60,000 nt of DNA from contig CM022672.1 in assembly GCA_012295275.1 (NCBI GenBank), forward strand, positions 3,643,443 through 3,703,442. Direction: 5' to 3'. The notes under the pieces are model-generated. The model saw nothing but the letters and a program-made list of their open reading frames with translations, was not told the origin of the DNA and ran no database searches. The DNA comes from Chrysomallon squamiferum. Its lineage: Eukaryota; Mollusca; Gastropoda; Neomphalida; Peltospiridae. Below are positions 53,581 through 60,000 of the stretch, one piece after another (positions within the stretch are counted from its first letter, which is position 1; each line of letters starts with the position of its first letter). A program made the translations under genes and the position numbers.

Positions 53581-54230
53581 TGATATAGATATAGACACAC
53601 AATACACGCGCGCACGAAAGTTAAATAATAGTTAAAAAGACAGAATTATTTGTATCATTCATCTGTCGATATTGTTAGTCTATGCTTTCTAAAATAAAAT
53701 AATAATAAAAATAAATAAACAAATAAATCAAAACAACAACAAAAATAAAAAAAAATAATTAATTAATAAACAATAAATTAAAAAAGGAAATGAAAGAAAA
53801 AGAAAACGAAATATAACAAGAAAAAAAAAAAAAAAAGAAAAAAAAGAATATAATAATAATAAAAAAAAAAAATAAAAAAATAAAAATAAAAACATCGAGA
53901 TATATTCAGAGAAAATATTTTGTTAAATTTATTAACAAACTTCATTGGCTCCACAGAACTTGGTGGTGTAAAACATAAGTATGCAACGAAGTAAATAACT
54001 AATTAAATAAATTATAATAATTGATCTCGAGTGATTTAATGCGGTATTCATTGTTGTTGATGGGAAAACATACAAAGGGCAGCTAAAGTGCTTGATCAGC
54101 TTTATTATTATTACTTTTAACTTTTTAAAATTTATTTATTTATTTATTTTAATTTAACTGTTAATATTTTGTTTTTTTTATTTTAATAAAACGTCAGTCG
54201 TAAATCTTCCTCTACAGCTCTTGTTTTAGG
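53041..54230. other. Intergenic sequence, no gene seen
   Basis: AT-rich with poly-T (53445-53461), (TA)n (53558-53580) and a long A-rich segment (53690-53895). Overlapping plus/minus frames at 53132-53363 show no domain features. Confidence 0.55.
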
Positions 54231-54241
54231 TTATTGATAAA

Positions 54242-54250
54242 ACCGGAAAT
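54242..54250 (+). promoter_or_regulatory. Candidate ETS site in the TMEM129 promoter
   Basis: ACCGGAAAT lies about 90 bases upstream of the TMEM129 ATG, in a stretch without a TATA box. ETS sites near the start are common in TATA-less housekeeping promoters. This is motif evidence only. Confidence 0.3.
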
Positions 54251-54336
54251 GCATATGTTTTCTATCTTCTTTTCGAAAGAATTTCAAAACATGTGTCAAA
54301 ATTTTATTTGGCAACCGCTCTGGAACATTTAACAAA

Positions 54337-56778
54337 ATGCATTCATCATTTTCGAGCGGTGAAGGAACAGTTTACGCGTTATTTACTCTCTTCTACATAT
54401 TTTTTTCAGCATGTCTTGTGGCCCCGCCAACAGAATTCATTTCAGCTGGTTTGACAGTTCAAAATGTTCTCTCACAATATTTGGGCAGCGAAGAACTGAA
54501 TTTTGTTTATTATCACATAAGAAGAACCACCGCAACAATGATATTTCATTCATTGTTACCTCTTGGTATGAAATAAATCATTTATTATCAGCACTTAATT
54601 ATGAAAGTGAAATTATATTAATATTATATATTTTTACCTTTCTTTCAGTTTCACAGTTAAAATTAAATATTATTCAATTAAATAAACCCTAATTTAATAC
54701 ATATTTTAAATAATTACAGAGTTGCTAATTTATATTTAAGTTTTAAATAAATAATACTTTAATATTACAACTTCATTTTTGTATGATGAATGAAATTATA
54801 TTGTTGACAGGCAGCATTGGAAATTAAGCAATTTGGCATGTATATCAAGAGATACTTATTGTTATTAATTGAAAAATATTAAATGCAAATGTAATAAGCC
54901 ATTTATTATAAAAATAATTGTAAATCTTTTGCAATTTTACATTTTGATTTAAAACACACATACACATAAACTAATAAACAATGTTTTCATTTGTTTTATT
55001 AGGTTATTACATAGGACTTGGACTATTTGCACCTGAATTAGGTCTTTTTTACCCATGGTCAGTTCATTTAGGCTGGCAAATCTTTATCGCAGTTTGTCTC
55101 TTTCTTCCAATATCTTTATCCCTGTTGGCTTTTTACTGGTCAAGGAATAAATGGAATAATCATCCAATAGCACGCCAACTCTCTTACTTGACAACCAACG
55201 CATCGTCAAACTGGCGATCAATTGCATCATCGATTGATATTGAATTCCGCAGAGTTGATAAGTTTACAACAGGTCATCATGGACGGAGATTGATAGTTAC
55301 TGATTCCTGGATCATGAAGACGTCTGCTTATTTTGTGAACATTGCACACCAACAAGATATTCATTTGACTCTGTCAGGATCTGAAGAACATGAAATATCT
55401 TATGAGAATCTTACTCCAGCTCAGTTTTTGTACATCCATGTTGGTGTCGTTAATCCAAATATAAAATCATTTAATGTCAGGCAAGTAATAATGTCTACTT
55501 TTCATGATTTTTTTTTCAGATGGAATTAATCATACAAATTAATCACAAATCAGTAAAATGATCATGTAATAATCTATAAAGATTACAAAATGTTGTACAG
55601 ATTCTTTTTTTTTTTTTTGAAAAGAAGAGAAGAAGGAAACTCAATAATTATTTGTTTGTTTAAAGATTACTTCCAACAATGTAAATTATTTATTATTAGT
55701 ATTTATATTGGTAAATAAAAATAAATTGAGAGATAATAACAGATAATGACATATATTATTAAATTAACAAATAGAGTACATATGATCTATTGGGGGAATA
55801 TTCATGTACTGTGTTTACTATTAAATCTATCATTGCTTAATATTGCCTAAAGTTTGAGTGTGGCAAACATTTGTGAAACTCACTTGAAAATGTTCATAAT
55901 GGTTAAACTTCTTTTGTAATATACCATAGGTATACCATAAGTAATGTTAACAAAAATGTGAACTTTTTCAGGTTAAATGCTGTAGAATTTGGAGATCTCA
56001 AAGAGAAACTTCAGTCTCCAGTTCGCAATGCTAGAAATATTGTCATCAGACAATCTCTGAGTGATCAGTTCTTGGAGGCATTCCGTGAACAAGTCAATCT
56101 GAATCCCCCCTTCACCCCTCCACCCACCATGGTAACTCTTTCACTATTATCAATATTATTAAAATATAGCTAAAATACACTTTTCATAATTTCAAATGAT
56201 TTTATATTTGATTTTATCACTTTTCATTGTGCACTTCTTATTTTATCATCATACCTAATTATTAGCTTAAAATGTAGTCTACAGAACCAAAATAATCATT
56301 TGGAAGGATTAGGAATTTATGTTGGTATATTTGAAAAATTGTCTTCCTCTTGATCAATACAAAATTATCCATAGCATAATATCATTAGCTTCAGTCTTAT
56401 TTATTATAATTTAAAACAAATGTATATATATTCATACTGGATAATAAAAATTCTTAAAACATACTGATGTGTTGTCCAAAAAACCCCTGTTCATTAACAA
56501 TTTTACTTTTTGAATTAACATTTCAGGAGGTTGAAAACTGCATTGGCTGCATGCAGAAAACAGCTGATGTGAAACTACACAAACTGTGTGACAATGTGGA
56601 CAGCGGAGACTGCGTGCCGTGTTACTGTCGTCCCATGTGGTGTCTGGAGTGCATGGGGAAATGGTTTGCCAGTCGTCAGGATCAGAACCAGCCCGAGAGC
56701 TGGCTCAGCAGCAAGTCACCATGTCCAACATGCCGTGCCAAATTCTGTGTCCTCGATGTGTGTCACATTAAGCAGTGA
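54337..56778 (+). CDS. TMEM129, ER membrane E3 ubiquitin-protein ligase (four exons, complete)
   Basis: Exons: 54337-54565, 55003-55480, 55972-56131, 56527-56778; phases agree and the sum is 1,119 nt (372 aa, near the 362 of human TMEM129). Three hydrophobic segments lie in the N-terminal half: TVYALFTLFYIFFSACLV, HSLLPLGYYIGLGLF and IFIAVCLFLPISLSLLAF. Conserved blocks include GLTVQN, EFRRVDKF, VTDSWIMK and QQDIHLT. The C-terminus is the atypical all-cysteine RING: CIGCMQ, CYCRPMWCLECMGKWFASRQ, CPTCRAKFC. The family is known as an ER E3 that works with Derlin-1 and UBE2J2 in ER-associated degradation. The intron after 55480 has a GC donor (AG followed by GCAAGT). The ATG at 54337 is chosen because the first membrane segment and PTEFISAGLTVQN follow in frame. 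Confidence 0.95.
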
Positions 56779-57078
56779 TAAAACCAACAAGCTGTGATCT
56801 TTCACATGAATTACCAACATCATTATTTCCAACATCATTATTTCAGATTAATTTAAGTGATAAAACCAACAAGCTGTGATCTTTCACATGAATTACCAGT
56901 ATCATCATTTCAGATTAATTTAAGTGATAAAACCAACAAGCTGTAAATTTTCACATGAATTACCAATATCATTATATTAGATTAATTAAGTGATAAAACC
57001 CAACCAGCTGTAAATTTTCACATGAATTACCAACATCATTATTTCAGATTATTTAAGTTATAAAAGCAACCAGCTGTA
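56776..57078 (+). repeat. 3'UTR minisatellite of TMEM129, about 67-bp units
   Basis: Four full units and one partial start with TGATAAAACCAACAAGCTG (near 56776, 56858, 56925, 56991 and 57058) and contain TTTCACATGAATTACCA and CATCATTATTTCAGATTAAT. The first unit begins exactly at the TGA stop codon and has an internal 15-bp duplication. The later units are more diverged. Confidence 0.9.
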
Positions 57079-58545
57079 TCTGAAAATACATGTTCCATGT
57101 GAAATACTGGTATCATCCATAACTATTGCCAATTAAGATTCCTTGACAATCTCTATTATATGTACATGGAGTTTAGGTCACTTTCAACATCTTCCATATT
57201 GAAATGGTTAAATTAGTAGGAGGTAAGCATCATTTCACAAAAGGTGACCAGTTTGTGAATAGTCTCATATTTCTCACAGTCAGTATCTGCAATGGTAATT
57301 TCAGAGAGGTGCTTTCAGTATTTATTATAAAAACAAAAGACCAAAACTTTATTTTCACAAAACTATTCAAACTGGTGGTGGATGAAGAATTTCAAACCTC
57401 TGATATCATTGTACATACATTCAACATGTAGAGGTAATTTGGTTTAAGTTTTACATCTGCCACACTAGAACAGTTCATCTTTCATTAAGGATGGTGATGG
57501 AACAATTTTTACATCCGATTTAAACATGCTCAGTTCAGTTTTGTGTTTTACTGATAAATAATTGTTGTCATGAATCAGCCATTGTTGAAAATAATTTGTA
57601 CAACCATCATTTTCTGTGTGCTCGTTACCAGCCATGTTGAATAATCGTTCACACAGATGAATATTCAGACGTATCATTCATAAACCCTTGTCAGGCTAAA
57701 ATTGTAGAAATTATTTTTAATCTCCCTTTTTAATATAGAGATCCTCATCCCCTACAGCCACCCCCTCAGCAAAAGTCTTTCATTAATGGAAATTAACATA
57801 TATAACAGGTCTTTGCAATGTACTGTACAGAATAGTGTACTATTTTTACTACTTAAAACAGACCACTATAAGTAATGCATTAATGAAAAACGGATCATAA
57901 CCGAGTTGAAATTTATGGGCTATAGTAGTAATGTTGAATTTATTTTGGAGAAAAAAATTTCTAATAAATTCTCTTGCAATACTAGATAAAAATTTATTAT
58001 GTGATATAAATCATATATATATATATATATATTTGTTTTTAGTTATTGTAATAAACAAATTCTGTTTAATAAAAATTAATATTTTGAATTTATTACTATT
58101 GCTTTCTAATCATATTGTCTTATAATAATGCATTAACATTTTAATTCACGTGATCTGTAGATTAGTGATTAGAATACTTGTATGAAACACAAGGAAAGGA
58201 TAGATTAATGCAGGTGCCAGCTATTCTTTCTGATTACTAGAAAAAGAGCTTTGATGAACATTTCCTTTTGTGGAAATCACTTCTGTCCTTTGATTAAAAA
58301 AAGTTCTCGGGCACTAGATAGTATGGTAAATAAATTCATCTAAGATAAGGGTAACAGAGTATCCAACCAGGATAAAGAATCTGCTAATTAGCTATTGTCT
58401 GCTTTGGATCATCTATCATGATATATTAAATGTAAGTCAGCAACAAAGATATTCCTCAGAAATGTTTATAAAAATAAAACAAAATGGAGATTGGAATGAT
58501 TTTTTCGTATGTTTAAAGAGACACTTATTAAAAATAAATTTCTCT
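57079..58545. other. Convergent intergenic sequence between TMEM129 and NOP14
   Basis: AT-rich sequence with no supported exon. AATAAA words on the plus strand (for example near 57963 and 58048) could end TMEM129 transcripts. A (TA)n run lies at 58015-58031. Confidence 0.5.
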
Positions 58546-58562
58546 TTTATTTAATGTTTATT
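58546..58562 (-). terminator. Polyadenylation signals for NOP14
   Basis: Two AATAAA hexamers on the minus strand (58551-58546 and 58562-58557) lie about 50-65 bases after the NOP14 stop codon at 58611, a normal spacing for a short 3'UTR. Confidence 0.6.
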
Positions 58563-58610
58563 ATGTTTTACAAAATATTATACACATAATATTCTTAAGA
58601 AATGTTCTGA

Positions 58611-60000
58611 TCAGCTTTTCAACCGTTTCATCTTTTTGTAATCGCCTTCCTGCATGGCCAGACTGGCGTGAAGATCTTTCACTCTGCGTTTTCTGTCTGC
58701 ATCTCTGAAAATCATAAATATTAGTCATTAAAACAGTTCAAAGAGATAATAAACCCTTTAACCAAGGAGAAGGTCAACTTTGTGTTTATTTTTTTCTCAT
58801 TATGTTCTACAGAGAACAATAAATTATATTAAGCGGAAAATTTGAATTAATCAAATTATCAGTTGTTTTTATTGTAATTGTTTTATATAGATATACACTA
58901 ATATGTGCACGCCAAATTCTGTATGAAATAAAAGAAACATCAAACTTGTGTTTATAAAATGTGCTTAAGAAATACATTTAGTTAAAAAGTTGTTTTTCTT
59001 TATTTTGAATGTACTTATACATGTTGTACATAACTGAAATACTCTTTGAATTATTTATTAATTTTATTATTTATTTAATCTTTTTAAATCTATCAATGAT
59101 CAATGATAATCATTTCTCAGGTTGTAATAATCACTGGTTAGTGATGTTTTTCAAAACTCACCTTATCATAGTCTCCTTCAGCTGCTCCTGGGCAAGAAAC
59201 TGAGCATCCTTCCTGATTTCCCGAACAGCTCCTTTCATTTCTCTCTTGTGTTTGTGAACCAGTCTCTGCTTCTCACTGGCTTTTCTGTTACTTCCTTTCT
59301 TCTTCCTTCCATCCCATCTGTAACAAAGTGTTTTAGCTTTAGTCATAAAACAGCATAATTTCTGAATATATACCAATAATGTAATCCACATCAGTAATTT
59401 TGTTGTGAATGTACACTTGTTTAACTATGTAAAACCACAAACAATCTCATGTATTCGATCTATCTATCTATATATCTCAACACATTGTCATGGAGAATTA
59501 TTCATCCTTACATTTATAGAACTAACCTTATATGAAGTTGACAAAGCAATCCTTACTGAATATTGCCTCTTCTATTAGTAGTACTGTTTCATTTTTATTA
59601 GAATGTTAAAAAATTAAAAATAAATAAATGTATAATAATAATAAGGAAACAGAACAACTCCAAAACTTACACTTCCTCAAACTTAGGTTCAAACATTTTC
59701 AGTGGTTGAGGTTTCTTTTTTTGAAGTACCAAACAACATTTTGGTTTCTGACTGGCTTCATTTATCTGTAGCAGCAGATCGCTTACTGCATTCTAAGGAG
59801 AAAAAAATAAAAATAAAAATAATAATAATAAATAATAATAATAATAAAATTAAAAAAATTAAAAAAATTAAAATATGTGAATGTATTGCTCTTGGAGACA
59901 AATAATATGGTTTTGTTAATAAGAAAATATCAGAATTAAAAAAAAAAAATAATAATAATAAAAAATACATATGTTTATCTCACCTGGAGAGGTTCTGGGT
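58611..60000 (-). CDS. NOP14 nucleolar protein, C-terminal part (partial at window edge)
   Basis: Exons in coding order: 60000-59984 (partial), 59792-59671, 59317-59162, 58704-58611; introns are GT-AG with phases 0, 2, 2. The translation contains LKMFEPKFEEVWDGRKKK, KRLVHKHKREMKGAVREIRK-type sequence (here KQRLVHKHKREMKGAVREI), KDAQFLAQEQL and DADRKRRVKDLHASLAMQEG, ending KKMKRLKS. These match the conserved, very basic C-terminus of NOP14, a small-subunit processome component needed for 18S rRNA processing and 40S assembly in the nucleolus. About 127 C-terminal codons are present; the rest lies beyond the right edge. Confidence 0.92.

Noticed and set aside
53690-53895. A-rich segment as the tail of a retrogene
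   Set aside because: No coding remnant or target-site duplication was seen next to it.
54981-55002. ATG just upstream of TMEM129 exon 2 as an alternative start
   Set aside because: It lies inside the poly-pyrimidine/acceptor region; the conserved N-terminus is encoded by exon 1 with a matching phase.

Overview
The window looks like nuclear DNA of an invertebrate animal, most likely a mollusc or another lophotrochozoan. It is strongly AT-rich and has long introns with canonical GT-AG (one GC-AG) boundaries. It is loaded with simple repeats: (CT)n/(GA)n arrays of 70-130 bp, (AC)n, (ATT)n, (ATTT)n and long poly-A/T. The predicted proteins are animal families. Every multi-exon model below was built by hand: splice sites were read from the sequence, intron phases checked, and exon lengths summed to a whole number of codons.

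Layout. 1-16 kb holds no intact gene. It contains a possible decayed zinc-finger relic (1.5-2.7 kb), a degenerate minisatellite (7.46-8.11 kb), many microsatellites, and a 315-bp pogo/Tigger-like MITE at 15.3 kb. 16.33-23.37 kb (+) is a six-exon gene for a membrane receptor: signal peptide, C-type lectin-like domain, PAN/Apple domain, stalk, one transmembrane helix and a 165-residue tail. Two more pogo-like elements lie in its first intron, and a candidate alternative last exon lies at 24.57 kb. 28.47-30.23 kb (+) is the 3' part of a BTB/POZ gene with one frameshift. 32.53-46.29 kb (-) is a complete 17-exon gene for an NWD1/NWD2-type NACHT-WD40 protein of 1,820 residues. 47.54-48.44 kb (-) is an intronless coding region for a divergent class A GPCR, with a candidate TATA promoter and non-coding first exon near 50.2 kb. 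54.34-56.78 kb (+) is a complete four-exon TMEM129 (ER E3 ubiquitin ligase). 58.61-60.0 kb (-) is the C-terminal part of NOP14 (small-subunit ribosome biogenesis), running off the window edge.

The genes do not form a pathway: receptor, signalling NTPase, ER quality control and ribosome biogenesis sit together as in ordinary animal gene order. The most informative structures are these: the receptor gene, with repeated splice donors at its PAN exon and a phase-compatible alternative end that would skip the membrane exon; the pogo-like MITE whose empty insertion site is preserved in a second copy of the host repeat 21 kb away; an almost perfect 88-bp-arm hairpin at 49.07-49.26 kb; a GPCR lacking the DRY, CWxP and NPxxY signatures; and a 3'UTR minisatellite that starts at the TMEM129 stop codon. 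I see no single locus that is clearly an undescribed system; the receptor gene is the best candidate for follow-up.
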